NCBI RefSeq assembly: GCF_030269925.1
Contig: NC_085117.1
Coordinates: 5,422,231 to 5,486,230, forward strand
Direction: 5' to 3'
Length of the DNA: 64,000 nucleotides
Source of the DNA: Bombyx mori
Lineage: Eukaryota > Arthropoda > Insecta > Lepidoptera > Bombycidae
Below are positions 11,301 through 22,700 of the stretch, in pieces. Under the pieces are notes generated by a model that was given only the letters and a program-made list of their open reading frames with translations, ran no database searches and was not told where the DNA came from. Position 1 is the stretch's first letter, and every line of letters begins with the position of its first letter. The position numbers and the translations under genes were made by a program.

Positions 11301-13859
11301 AAGTTATACGGACCCCCTAAGCAAGGGCTCCCTAAGCCTTCTTATGGTACACCTTTCAAAGCGCCCAAAGTGCTGTCCAAACCGTACCCAAAGCCAGTAT
11401 ACGGTCCACCAAAACCAGTGTACGGCCCGCCAAAGCCAATAAGATCAACTTACGGTCCCCCATTACCAAGTGTACCATTAGAAGCCCCGCCTCTTCCTCA
11501 ACCCACTATCACCACAGTTGAAACCACTATTGGCCTGGGGGGCTTTGGATCAAGCCACGCTGTAGACGTTGGCGCCAACTTTGGCACATTTGGCGACTCC
11601 AGTCTGAATTTAGACTTGAATCTACCCGCTCCTATATACGGCACTCCAATCGTGTCGCTACCTTTGGATGTTGGCAACGAAAACCACTTCCCGTCAGAGA
11701 CGTACGGACCGCCGGGCCACGCGCTCGGCCCAATCGGACCTAACGACCAGGTCGTGGTACAAGACATAGCGGACGTCGGACACTACGGGCCGCCGCAACC
11801 CGACCCAAACCCGCGACCCCCACACCCAGGCATCCCCGCTCCACCGACGCCCCCGCACGTCCTCTACGACGGCTGGAAGCCAATACCTGGAGTATCTAAA
11901 CCAGTTGGACACGTCGAAGAGACTGTCTTCCAAAACGTCGGTGTCAGCGATCATTACGGCCTCCCGCCGCCCCCCGTGCACGAGATACACGTGAACGAGC
12001 AGCAACTACCCGTCCTCGACCAAGGTCCTCACTTCGCGCATCAGATATCAACTGGCTACTCCAGCGTACATCAAGACGCGCTCTCTAACGTCGACCTCAA
12101 TTCGCTTGTTGGTGGAGATTCGAACCACATCGACCAGTCGAAGACAGTGTTCGAAGCTCACTATACCGAGAACCATGATCCACAGGCTGACTTAGCTTTC
12201 ATCCAATCGTCCATACCCAGTCAGAGACCGTTTGATTCTTACGGCGCTCCGCCATTGGACTCGCTCTCTGGTGGACCCTACCCTCCGTCTGTAAGGCAAC
12301 AAGGAGCCAAAGGCCTGATCCCGCCTTCAGGAGTGTACGGCGTGCCACCGGGCAGTCAATATGGTGCTCCACCGAAACCGCCACCATCCAATTTGCCCAT
12401 CCCGTACGGCAGCTACTCAGGAGGTGGTCACTCCATCCACACCGGCTTGAATACTCCTAAAAAGCCCATTAAGTTCAGAGATTCCGTTCCTGCAGGCTTA
12501 CTGGAGCACGTGGGTCAGACCACACACGGCAAGGACACCCTGACGATCGACAATCTTACCCAGGGACCGGCGTACCTACCGCCGCCCATCAGAGACGCCA
12601 AAGAGGTCAATCATCACACATCATTCGGCATAAATCTATCTATAGAACCAACGGATTTGTACAGCCTTCCTCACGCGGGAAATCCCCTCAACTTTCAGGC
12701 CCCACAACCCAGTAACCTCTACGGGTCCCCCATCGACTCTTACTCAGCTCCGTTCTTGACTGTGGCAGATCACACAGCGTCCGGATCCAACACTAACGCG
12801 GTCACAACGACCATAGACGGCGCGCTTCTAGCAAACCTCTCCAATTTGGAGGCTGCAGCGATTCTAAAGCACTGCCCCTATCACGAAGCTATTTTAAAAG
12901 CAGCACAATACGGAGAGAAAATCCCTGTCGAACTGGCCACGAAGTACATGGCCAGTCTGAAGTCCCTGGGCAGCACGCTCTCCAAGAATCAGTTCACGAG
13001 CTATCAGAATTCAGAAGCCGTTCACAGTTCGAGGGATCAGTTAGGGTCAGCGCACACGGCCGTCCACTCTGTACTGCCGAACAACGTCCGTCACGACGAC
13101 AAAGTCAAAGGTAAATCTTTGAGAGAAATTCAGAAACAGAGTCACAAAGGACAGAATTTACAGTTCGTTTCCGATCAAATTCAAAAGACATCGGACAAAA
13201 TCAAGTCTCTGAACGAGGAAGCGAAGATCTTGCAACAGCAGATCGTTCATAACAATCAGAATTTGAACCAGGGACAATTTTCAAGTCAAGCCACGCAGTT
13301 CTCGAACGATTTCACTGGTAATCAAGCTACTTATGCTGTTCAAATACAATCCTCTGTGGGTGGCAAAGGCAAGGATCCGAGCATACCGCACGAACAGCTG
13401 CTGAATGAAGGGCTGTTACAGAGTATACTTCAAGCCATAGAGCAGCCCCGAGATCCGAAACAGCAGTCTGTGCAAATTCGTCAACAACCTAGCAACACTG
13501 ACGATGGCCTGGTGTTGCCAGTCGGCTACGAGCCAGTGGACAGGACCAAAGAAATACAAAGCTCAAATAGGGACATTAAACAGATCTTGCACAGCGAAAT
13601 AGTGACTAGGGGCGATGTTCCCGATTGCGAATTGAAAGCCGATGGATCCGTGAACCACGAAGTAGTAGTTCCAGCGCCATTAGAAAGAGTCAAACCGGTG
13701 GAGGAAGTAAACGATAATGATGTCGCAATATTTTTCGATGAAAAACCGAAAAACAACGAGCCAGTTACAGAAATATCCGTAGCGACCAGTATTAGTGAAG
13801 ACTCAGATGAAAATGGCAGTAAAACTCGTCAATTCGGTGAGAAGATCAAAGAGGCGTAA
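5386..13859 (+). CDS. Secreted YGPP-repeat proline-rich protein
   Basis: I join three coding exons: 5386-5494, 6611-6709 and 11053-13859. Donors are GTAAGT and GTGAGT, acceptors are TTACAG and TTTCAG, and the phases (1, 1) fit, giving 1004 aa. The ATG follows a TTTCAG acceptor directly, so a non-coding 5' exon is expected upstream. The product begins with a signal peptide (MMFWCLLLTFVSA). Exon 2 starts the YGPP-like motifs (AYGPPRD). Residues about 86-213 are dense YGPPK repeats, and further YG-P motifs recur to about residue 450. Near 676 lies a His/Cys-containing segment (ILKHCPYHEAILKAA), and residues about 760-810 look like an Asn/Gln-rich coiled coil. The tail is acidic. Extracellular matrix or cuticle is my inference from composition; I do not see a chitin-binding R&R motif. 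Intron 2 carries an antisense LINE and a Bm1 copy. Confidence 0.8.
5666..6101 (+). repeat. Bm1 SINE, near full length
   Basis: The tRNA-like head is present, with A-box TGGCCTAAAGGATAAAACG and B-box GGTGTTCGAATCCCGC. The body and the AATAAAAAAAAA tail are also present. It lies in intron 1 of the YGPP gene, on the same strand. Confidence 0.9.
6259..6371 (+). repeat. RTE-type LINE 3' tail
   Basis: + strand remnant of the same family as 4757-4990: EITADRGEWNRRIRCADPT followed by a GGGATAAGGGGGTGAC 3' end. The two copies are in opposite orientation. Confidence 0.6.
6375..6585 (-). repeat. Interspersed repeat with tRNA-like box
   Basis: On the - strand this reads CGTGGGTTCGATTCCCACAT (a T-loop/B-box-like sequence) and further on GTATGTCAGTCTCTGG. 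The second part recurs at about 52890-52950, which shows that it is repetitive. It ends about 25 nt before the acceptor of exon 2 of the YGPP gene. Confidence 0.5.
6958..7203 (-). repeat. Bm1 SINE, 3' half
   Basis: Tail-to-CACCAGTAA copy, close to the family consensus as judged against the other copies here. It lies in intron 2 of the YGPP gene, antisense to it. Confidence 0.88.
7368..10815 (-). mobile_element. CR1/Jockey-superfamily LINE, intact pol ORF
   Basis: A 3.4-kb non-LTR retrotransposon antisense to the YGPP gene, inside its second intron. It has a short 5' leader (10815 down to 10523), one long ORF, and a 3' tail of AATAA-type repeats (about 7368-7402) rather than plain poly(A). 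The first 70 or so bases of its 5' end resemble the start of a short retroposon family seen at 36119, 45270 and 51841. No separate gag-like ORF1 precedes the pol ORF; only a 67-codon frame (10437-10640) overlaps its start. The exact 5' end is inferred from the shared module. Confidence 0.75.
7556..10522 (-). CDS. LINE endonuclease-reverse transcriptase
   Basis: 988 codons without a stop. The N-terminal third is an APE-type endonuclease: INGL near residue 38, TEHNM near 67, CGDFNIDLL near 179 and SDHTAQM near 240. The reverse-transcriptase core follows, with [64 protein letters not shown] and the catalytic FADDS near residue 720. No RNase H domain or CCHC knuckle is seen after the RT, which fits CR1-like clades better than R1 or I. 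The protein would nick target DNA and prime cDNA synthesis there. The start is uncertain: MHQNING, 31 codons in, is also a plausible start. Confidence 0.85.
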   Translation of the reverse strand: [988 protein letters not shown]

Positions 13860-14474
13860 AGCGATTAATTTCAGGGTAGATTCTAGTCTAATTGCCGGTG
13901 GGTTCTATTAAAATTGAAATATATCAATGGAAGTTCATGTATTCGTGGCAACGATAAAACCTTTATACACTTTTATTTTATATCATAAAATTGCATGCTT
14001 ATAAATTTCGTTCGTAAAAATTGTCATCTAATCGGTGCCATTTTTGGATTTTAAAAAAATATTTAATCAAAATGCCATTTAAAAAAACTATATATTATAC
14101 CTTTGTAGGTTGTAAACGTAGGTAGGCACTCTACTCATAATTTAATTTGGAACTCATCCATTGATTTAAAAAAAAATGGACGGATCATTCTGGATGCGTT
14201 CCAAATTACGAATTTATATTGTTTATTACAGTAATCAATTAACCCTTATTTAATAAAATCGATTAATGTTTCGACTCGAGTTAGCTTCAATTTGCAATAA
14301 TCAAAGATTCTGTTACCGTGAGACCATTGCTTGTAATTTGTCCTTTAATCGACAAGCAATAAAATCTAAAAAATGTGTGCGTGTACTAGTGTACACACGT
14401 AAGAAGTGAAACTTGTTTATGGCCTTATTTTTCGAAAAATGATCTACATGCAACTTTCTAGAAATTGGTTAAAT
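13860..14474. other. 3' flank of the YGPP gene
   Basis: Likely 3' UTR and spacer. AATAAA signals on + lie at 14252-14257 and 14358-14363; which one is used cannot be told. No other gene is seen. Confidence 0.4.
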
Positions 14475-14594
14475 AAAGTTAAATTAGATAAAGTTTAAAC
14501 AAAAGGATTTTATTATCATAGACATGAATACAAAAAAGTTAAATTAGATAAAGTTTAAACAAAAGGATTTTATTATCATAGACATGAATACAAA
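14475..14594. repeat. Perfect 60-bp tandem duplication
   Basis: 14475-14534 and 14535-14594 are the same 60 bases, starting AAAGTTAAATTAGATAAAG. The match breaks at the base before the first unit and at the second base after the second. No divergence at all between the units, so it is either very young or an assembly artefact. Confidence 0.9.
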
Positions 14595-14924
14595 ACAGAT
14601 GGCGCGTAACGGAAAAAAGTGACGCGTAACCGAAAAATGTGACGGTAAATTTTTTTCCAACGCCGATAAGGAAGTTTCACTTCAAAAATAAATAATTCAA
14701 TAATATACATCACAGCGATCAAGGGTTAAGCATTATTCACAATTTATTTGTAATTTATAAATAATAGTTCTAAGTTAACACAGTATTTGTGGTGTCGTGC
14801 TCGTATTTATTCATGAGGTTTGAATGTTTATGTGTATTTTAGTACAAATAGTTTTGTAATTGTTTACAAATAAAAATAAATATAAAATACTGACAGTTTT
14901 TCTGCGACTATCATCTAAAAAGTT

Positions 14925-15085
14925 TCCACAACGCAAATGCGCCACCCACCCCGAGATACAAGTTCTAAGGTCTCAAGTATAGTTAGAAACCTTCAAACCG
15001 AAACGCATTACTGCTTCACGGCAGAAATAGGCAGAGTGGTGGTACCCACCCGCGCGGACTCACAAGAGGTCCTAACACTAGTAAA
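14925..15085 (-). repeat. Bm1 SINE fragment
   Basis: Covers the block from CCACAACGCAAATGCGCC to GTCCTAACACTAGTAA, so the A-tailed end is missing. It is inserted downstream of the YGPP gene. Confidence 0.8.
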
Positions 15086-15292
15086 AAGTATTGTACGATT
15101 ATTTTGAGAGTAAGACGAATCTCATTGTCGGGCGATATTCACGACTATTGTTGCCAGTGTCGGGTTTGTGAAAGTCTTCATTAAATAAATACTGTTAATT
15201 AAACATAGAATGAAGAGAAGTTGATTTATTTGAAATTGTAATTGTACGTTGGAAGGAAAATGAAATAAATGTAAATAGACCTGCTTTAACAA

Positions 15293-15614
15293 AAACCGAC
15301 TTCAAATAGAAAAAAAAGATATTCCAAAACAAATTAATATACACTAAAAACAATAATCGGTTGGCGTGATATTGAGTTAGTGAGTTATTTATTCATCTAT
15401 TTGTCGCGCACGTACTTAATTAAGACTTAAATGGTTTTCTCATGGATACCATTATCAAAACTGGACTAAATTGAAATGGGACCACACGGGAAGCGTTAGC
15501 TTTCTAATAAAAAAAGAATCATCAAAATCGATTCACCCGGTCAAAAGCTATGAGGTAACAAACATTAAAAAAACAGTCGAATTGAGAACCGCCTCCTTTT
15601 TTGAAGTCGGTTAA
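15293..15614. repeat. Repeat bounded by inverted ACCGACTTCAAA
   Basis: The left end reads AACAAAAACCGACTTCAAA and the right end TTTTGAAGTCGGTTAAAAA, giving a roughly 13-bp inverted pair about 300 bp apart. The inner sequence (CGATTCACCCGGTCAAAAGC and neighbours) is of a kind I associate with common moth repeats. It is probably a short non-autonomous DNA element, but the class is not certain. Confidence 0.5.
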
Positions 15615-15795
15615 AAAATAGAACGAAGCGAGATGAGATGAGATGAGATGAAGTAAAATAAATTCGCAATATAATAATAGAAATTTATGTACTAAAGTTA
15701 TTTTTTTTTTCTGGAAGAGCCCGAGAAGCCACGTCCAGTCTTTGTAGTCTGCAAGTCTAGTGTACAAACGTGTGAACCTGAAAAACAAATAATAA
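15615..15795 (-). repeat. Diverged copy of retroposon family E
   Basis: Contains a GAGATGAGATG run followed by GGAAGAGCCCGAGAAGCCACGT, which matches the better copy at 36186-36533 (GAGGATCACGAGAAGCTACGT). Orientation follows that copy. Old and partial. Confidence 0.45.
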
Positions 15796-15799
15796 AACA

Positions 15800-16768
15800 A
15801 TTCACTCCATTTCGCAACTATTAACCCTTAAAACTAGTTTTATTATTCGTAGCTTAAAACTCTTAACAACCACTTTAATATTCTCAATTCACTTCTTCCG
15901 CTTCGCTTCAGTTGATCCGTTAGAATCGCTAACTGACTTCGTGCCATCCCTGCAACGATTTTATAGTCGATACAACATCCCTAGAATTATCGCGAGCATT
16001 CCTCACAAATCGAGTATTTTCGATATGCGTTTCCGTCATTTGACAATAGATGGCGTTGTACTTCTCGAGCGTTCTAGATTTCACTGGTTCTTTTGATATT
16101 CGTTCCTGCTATTCGATGATAGATGGTGTTGCTCTTACCAACGTAACAATACCTTTGCCTTTCCAGTTGTAAAAATAGAACTGTTCACTCACAATTGACT
16201 TTTTGGCGGGAACGGAATCTGTTGAATTAGGTGAATTCCTTTATTTTAATATGTTAGTACATATTATTACATTTAACATACTTGCGTAGTTAATCTTCAT
16301 TGTATACGACTATCTAAATATATTTATACAAAAGAATACATGTATTTATTTCCCTCATCTGTCACTGTCTTATAATTCTTCTATCTTCTATTTATCATAT
16401 ACTTCTGTAACCAACTTCTGCCAATTAGGTAAAAATGTTCTACTGTAAATGTAAGTGTTAATGTTCTAAATGATGTAGCCGTCACAATCTCATCCAACGC
16501 TTAAGGTGTGGTCTTATTTTATCTCATTTAATTATGTTTAATTTCACAATCCATTTGGTTCCTTTTCACTTTTCGTAAAACAGATGTGGCTACAGAATTA
16601 TGTTGTAGTCGTTTTGGTTTAAGTTTCCTTTGCCTATCCCTTGGACGAATAAGCAATTATATGACATTAGTTGTTGACAAACAATATCAATCGAAGTGGA
16701 AGTGAAACTGTTTGCTGTCGTGATTACAAAATAATGTTTTGTTCAAACGAATTCATTTAGAAACAAAA
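15800..16768. other. Spacer upstream of zinc-finger gene A
   Basis: No exon is supported. At about 16199-16240 the + strand reads GACTTTTTGGCGGGAACG and then loosely follows the 5' module shared by the LINE at 10815 and family E. The promoter of the zinc-finger gene should lie in the right part, but I see no clear TATA box. Confidence 0.4.
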
Positions 16769-19700
16769 ATGGCATTGGATTCCTTTAATAACCTACGGCG
16801 GTCATTATGCGGAGGCTGTTTGAGTTCAGATAGGAAATTATCAGAAACCAATTATGAATACAAACATTTATTTGGTGAACTCGTCGGATCCACTGTGAGT
16901 GTTTTTTTTAATGTAACATTAATCATATGGATTAATTGAAATATTTATTGAGGACGCGAGCGTGTGTAGCCCCTTGTTGTGCAATCATTACCGTAAATCT
17001 AGCCAGTTGCGAACCGTACTGATTTTTCAATTCAATAACCAAGGCAAACGACCTCACTTCGAATTATTAAATAAAAATCTATGCTCTAATACTTATTTTA
17101 TTCTGTATAGGCAATACGTAAATGTGTAGTTTATGTATATACTTATTAAGTATACATAAATTGTATATAATGGAATGATATTTCAATATTTATGGCATTG
17201 TTTTTAATTTATACCGGGTGAGTTTTGTTTGTGCATAAAATAATTTATTTTCATTGAAACCATGCACCCGCCACAGCATTCCTTATACCACCACCCTTGG
17301 TTGAATGTAAGTTTTCAACTGTATCTTTTGTGTCTAAATGTATATAAGTAACTAAAATGTTCAGTAACCATACAAACTTCTTCCTGCTCTTATCCCACCA
17401 TGTGGAGGTGGCATAACATGTCCTCTTTTCAATTCAGGTCTATCACAAGACATATCTGCATTCACACATTACTCACACACATCCATCACACTGTGCATCA
17501 GTCTTTTTAGTATGCCCCTTCCTCACGCTACTGTTTATTTATTGTAACAACACAAATTGTAATTGATAAATAATAGAGCCATCCCATTATAAAATTAAGA
17601 TTATATTTGATGAAGACAGATGCGGTTTTCTCTGGTACACAAGTCCCAAGCTTCTAGAAGGTACTTAATTAAACTACAACGCTTCCTTTCACAGTGTCTT
17701 AGTGTTGTCTGTGCATATCAGAAGAAAACAACTCTTTTCAGTCTATTTTGGAGAAAAATATGTTTTTTATTATATACCCAGGGTAATGAGCTATATTATT
17801 ATATAGTTAGATGATTGATTTTCCTTTCAAACTGGCATATGCTATTGCTCTGCGGCAGAAGTAAGCAAAGTGGTAATAGCTCCTTGTATGGGCTCACAGG
17901 ACACTCTACCACCAGGTTGTATTTCTCTAGAAATCTTGAAAATCGGAGGAAAGTATCTTGCATAGTTGAGGAGTTATTCAAGCACTAAGTGGTCCTCAAC
18001 AATTAATCTATGGCAATTTTTGGTGTTGACAGAATCAGAGTGCGCACACTAGCCTATGTTGGGAATGTATTAAGAAACTAAAAAATATTCGAGATTTCAA
18101 AGGACAAGCAAGGAAAGCACAAGATCAGCTACTCCAATTAGTTAAGGTAACTAAAAAATATATTGAACGGTGTTTGTCGAGTACTATGGGTGACCATTAG
18201 CAACCACAGATTATGTTTACAGAGAACATATCCTCACTATGTATTCCAAAATCATTAAATAAAACATGGGAGACTATGCTTTGCAGTCTCTCGGAGTTAT
18301 CATATAATTGACGAAACCCAGTGTGGCTGGTAGCCACCATACAACACAAGATATTTGACAAATCTGAATCTCGCTTACAACATTTTCAAGATAAATTTAT
18401 TTAAACACAAGTTTCAAACAACAACATTCAGTCATGACTTATGCAAGTGTAGTGTTCGTTCACGCGCGCGCACCATCTTGAAACCCCTTCAAGTTTCTCA
18501 ATCCCGTTTATGCAGGATAGCTGCCGGAGTACCATGGTTCCTAAGGAACGTGGATCTCCATGATGACCTGGAGCTTGACTCAGTCAGTAACTATCTACAG
18601 TCGGCATCATTGCGCCACTTCGAAAAAGCGGCACGAGATGGAAACCCTCTTGTCGTGACCGCTGAGAAGTACATACCCGATCCTGTGGACCGAATGGCAA
18701 ACAGTCGACGTCGCCCTAAACACTTCATTACGGATCTTCCCGATCCATTAACGGTGATTTTAGGTATCACAAGCACCGGTCACCATCCTCGTCGAACCCG
18801 CCGCTTGCGACGAAAGGCTCGACGAGTGAATTAACCCATAGACACAGCCCACTGAGTTTCTCGTCGGAACTTCTCAGTGGGTCGCGTTTACGATCCGGTG
18901 GTAGATTCTGCGAAGTACTGCTCTTGCTAGTGCCAGTGTTAGCAACACTCCAGTTTGAGCCCCGTGAGCTCACCTACACGTCAAGGAGAAGCTCAAATAG
19001 CCTCTCCAGTCTATCAGCATAGGTAGGAAAAGAAAAAAAAACATTCGAATCGTCAGTCTCCTGAGCAATATCACTCACACGATGGAAAATCTTCCCTTTG
19101 TAGTATAGCTACATCAGCGAAAACTTGATTCATAGATGTTAGCAAACTCAGCTATTCAGTAGATTTATTGGCGTTCTCCACTTTTCCCCAAACCTCTGTC
19201 TCGTTTCTAGCAGGGTTGCATATCTCTAAGCAACAGCGGGATTTTTTAATTTTTACATGTCAATATTTTTATTTTAGGATCCGTTGTTCACTTTATCAAA
19301 GTTGAAATTCAGTAAAACAGACAACATAGATGTATTGGCAATTAAACGTAACAATAAATTAATTTCAAAGGATAATAAATTGATAGCAAATAAGAAAAGA
19401 GCTCTATCGCATCACAACGGACCAGAAATCACGTCAGCTTTTGGATCTGTCAATCCAGATTCAAGTTTTTTGGAAATTAATACATTTGACTGTCATGACG
19501 GAGATGACAGTACAAATTCAAAAGTACCTGTTCACAGTAATGATGATGAGGGTAATGAAACAAAACCTCTTGCTTTTATCAAAGTAGAATATTCGGATAG
19601 TGAAAATATATTGAGTGAATTTGCCGATGAAGGCTTGACGAATGATGGTGCTAATGCGGTAAGATAAAGTTTAATACTGTATTTTAGATCTGGTTTAAGG

Positions 19701-22700
19701 AATTTTGTCAGTGGTAGGCAAAGCCCGGTTGCAGCATTTTTGATATTCCTGAATGTCGGTGAGCACGTCATGTGTGTACATTCGCCACATTGGGGAATGA
19801 GGTCGATGTTCCTTATGTATTATACAGATAAACATCTGGACCAGTCATTTCAGAGTCTATGGCGAAAATATTTGCAATCATTAAAAGAAATAGTGGCTGA
19901 AATAGCAATGAGGTATTAAAGTACCTGTTAAAATATCGTTTTGGGTGTAGAGAATACTATATGTTCCCATATTATTTATCAATATGTATGTGTAAGCGAT
20001 AATTATATTGCAGTGATGATACGTCAGTCTCAGTATTGTCGGTCAAATATGTGTATTCTCCCAGGTAACAAAAGCGAAATGTAATAAGGTCAGATCAAAG
20101 AGACGCAACAGGACAGCAGATGAGTTTGATGAGTCTGATGATGAGCCCCTCACTAAGAAGAGTCGTTCAAAAACAGATACGGGTGAGCTTTTTAAAGTTG
20201 TGTTTCAAGTTCTGGCAGGCAGCAGCCTGGCTCTGCTCTTGTCATTGATGTCATTGATGTCGCTGATGTCCATGGATTACAGTAACCACTCACAATCAGG
20301 TGGGCCGTATGCTCGTCTACTTTGGTAGGAAGATATATATATATATATATTATTTTTTTTATTTAAAAAAAAGGATTGACCTGAGGCGTATTGGTTTAAA
20401 TGTTTTAGTGGCACCGAAATTGGACCGGAGAAAGAACCCGGGCCCGAAACGCGAGAAGCCGCCGGGTGTTGTCAACAACAGCCGCGTGAGGAAGAAGCTG
20501 GAGCAGCTCAACGTGCGCGCCGACCTGTTGGAGATGGTCGTGCTGTCCTGGGAGGAGGTCAGCTGTTGGACTATCTCTTACTGCTATTTACAGGTGGTGG
20601 GACGTCTTGTGAGTCCGCGCCGGTAGGTACCACCGCCCTACCTATTTCTGCCGTGAAGCAGTAATGCGTTTCGGTTTGAAGGGTGGGGCAGCCGTTATAA
20701 CTATACTGAGATCTTAGAACTTATATCTCAAGGTGGGTGGCACGTTTACATTGTAGATGTCTATGGACTCCAGTAACCATTTAACACCAAGTGGCCGGTG
20801 AACTCGTCCACCCATCTATGCAATAAAAAATCTTCAAGACATCTGATCGATTTGAGAGTTCACCCACGCATCTATGTCATATGCAGAGTTCAGTTCCATA
20901 AACTTTTGTCATATACCATCCGGCTCTGGAAAGGATTCCTTTCTACAATGATTTTTTAGCTCTAAAACATGTCCCTCTTTAATAGAGTCTTGATAAGTAC
21001 TCAGTGGTAGGCAGTAGGATGACTATATTTGGAAACTATATAAAAAAAAACTATATAAACTATATAACTATACTATACTTGGAAAAATATATACATATAA
21101 GTAAAATTGGAGTATCTGTTTGTAACATTAACCGCTTTTTACTACATGCATATGAATATTAATACGGTACATACACCAAAATATAATTTTTTACAATTTT
21201 AGTCTGTCTGTCTGTCTGTTTGTTCTGGCTAATCTCTGGAACGGCTGGAACGATTTTGACGGGACTTTCACTGATAGGTAGCTGATAATATAAGGAGTAA
21301 CTTAGAGTAACTTACTTTTTTTTAGAGTAGCTTCGCCCCGCGGCGTCACCCGCGGTACGACAATAACCGCGGGTAACATCGCATGACTCAGCTATCATTA
21401 ATAAAATTTAATGTTTCCGAAGCGAAGCGAGGGCGGGTCGCTAGTAAACAATAATTTTCCAGTTCATGAATTAATTATTGTTTATTTTAAATTATATTCA
21501 GTGCTTAAAACATTAATTAGTTGGGTTTGGTCACTTCAAATAACGGGTTGAGTTAGTCAGTGTTGTCCGTGAGCACCAGTGCTGCCTCTGAGGGTTCTGC
21601 CGGGTGGAGACGTGACTAGTCCGTGTCCGCAGGTGGCGCAGGAGCGGCGAGTGGCCCTGGACAGCGCCGCGTTCACGAGGCACGACTACCGCTGCGCCGA
21701 CTGCATCGTCGGCTTCAACCACAAGTCCAAGCTGCTCAACCACATGAAGAAGCACGACCCGGTGAGAGGCACACGTCAGATCATCCATACTAATGTTGCA
21801 GATGTGAAGATGTGTTGGTTTCTTCCTCTCTTTCACGTTGAACTGAAGCGACGGACTGTCATGATATCCTAAAAAACCTTTACCTTGAAAATACATCCAC
21901 ACTGTCGCAGGAAACCATTTTTTAATGTCTTTAGAGAAATTAATACCTTTTATTGACCACGTGGATGAAGCTGCTGGTAATATACAAATGGTATGTAAGA
22001 TGGTAATATAACATATGTAGATGTGCGCTGACAAATTTTTATGTGTGTCCATGTAAATGTAAAATAGTGGATTTTAATGCTTGTTTTATTGCTTATTTGT
22101 TGCTTAGATGGGTGGACGAGCTCACAGCCCACCTGGTGTTAAGTGGTTACCGGAGCCCATAGACATCTACAACGTAAATGCGCCACCCACCTTCCCACCT
22201 TGAGATATAAGTTCTAAGGTCTCATTATAGTTAAAACGGCGGCCCCGCCCTTTAAACCGAAACGCATTACTGCTTCACGGCAGAAATAAGCAGGGCGGTG
22301 GTACCTACCCGTGCGAACTCACAAGACGTCCTGCCACCAGTAATACTGATTGATACCAGTAAAATTGATTTTAATACTTGTTATTTTTTTTGTTTTGTTC
22401 CCAGTCCTCGGGCAGCCTGGTGTGCGATATCTGCAAAGTCCGCTGCAAAGACAACAACGCATACTCGGCGCACCGCCGCCGGCACCGCGTCAGGTGCGTC
22501 TAACAACTGACAGCTGTCAACTGTCACTGTCAACTAGTATCAACTGTCGGGTCTCACAAACGTCACATACTATAAAGCACTACACAGTGATAGTTTTCCA
22601 ATAACAGCACTAGAGCGCATTATGCGCCATAATGCTCAACGTTGAATGTTCCAACTACAGCAACGCTTCCCACAATCGAGCACTCTCAAGAGTACTGCCT

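Noticed and set aside
16739..16768. In-frame upstream codons of gene A from 16739
   Set aside because: They start from a non-AUG codon. The ATG at 16769 follows AACAAAA and leads straight into the ZAD domain, so it is preferred.
21531..22052. 173-codon frame on - over exon 6 of gene A
   Set aside because: It is antisense to a well-supported finger exon and has no recognisable domain.
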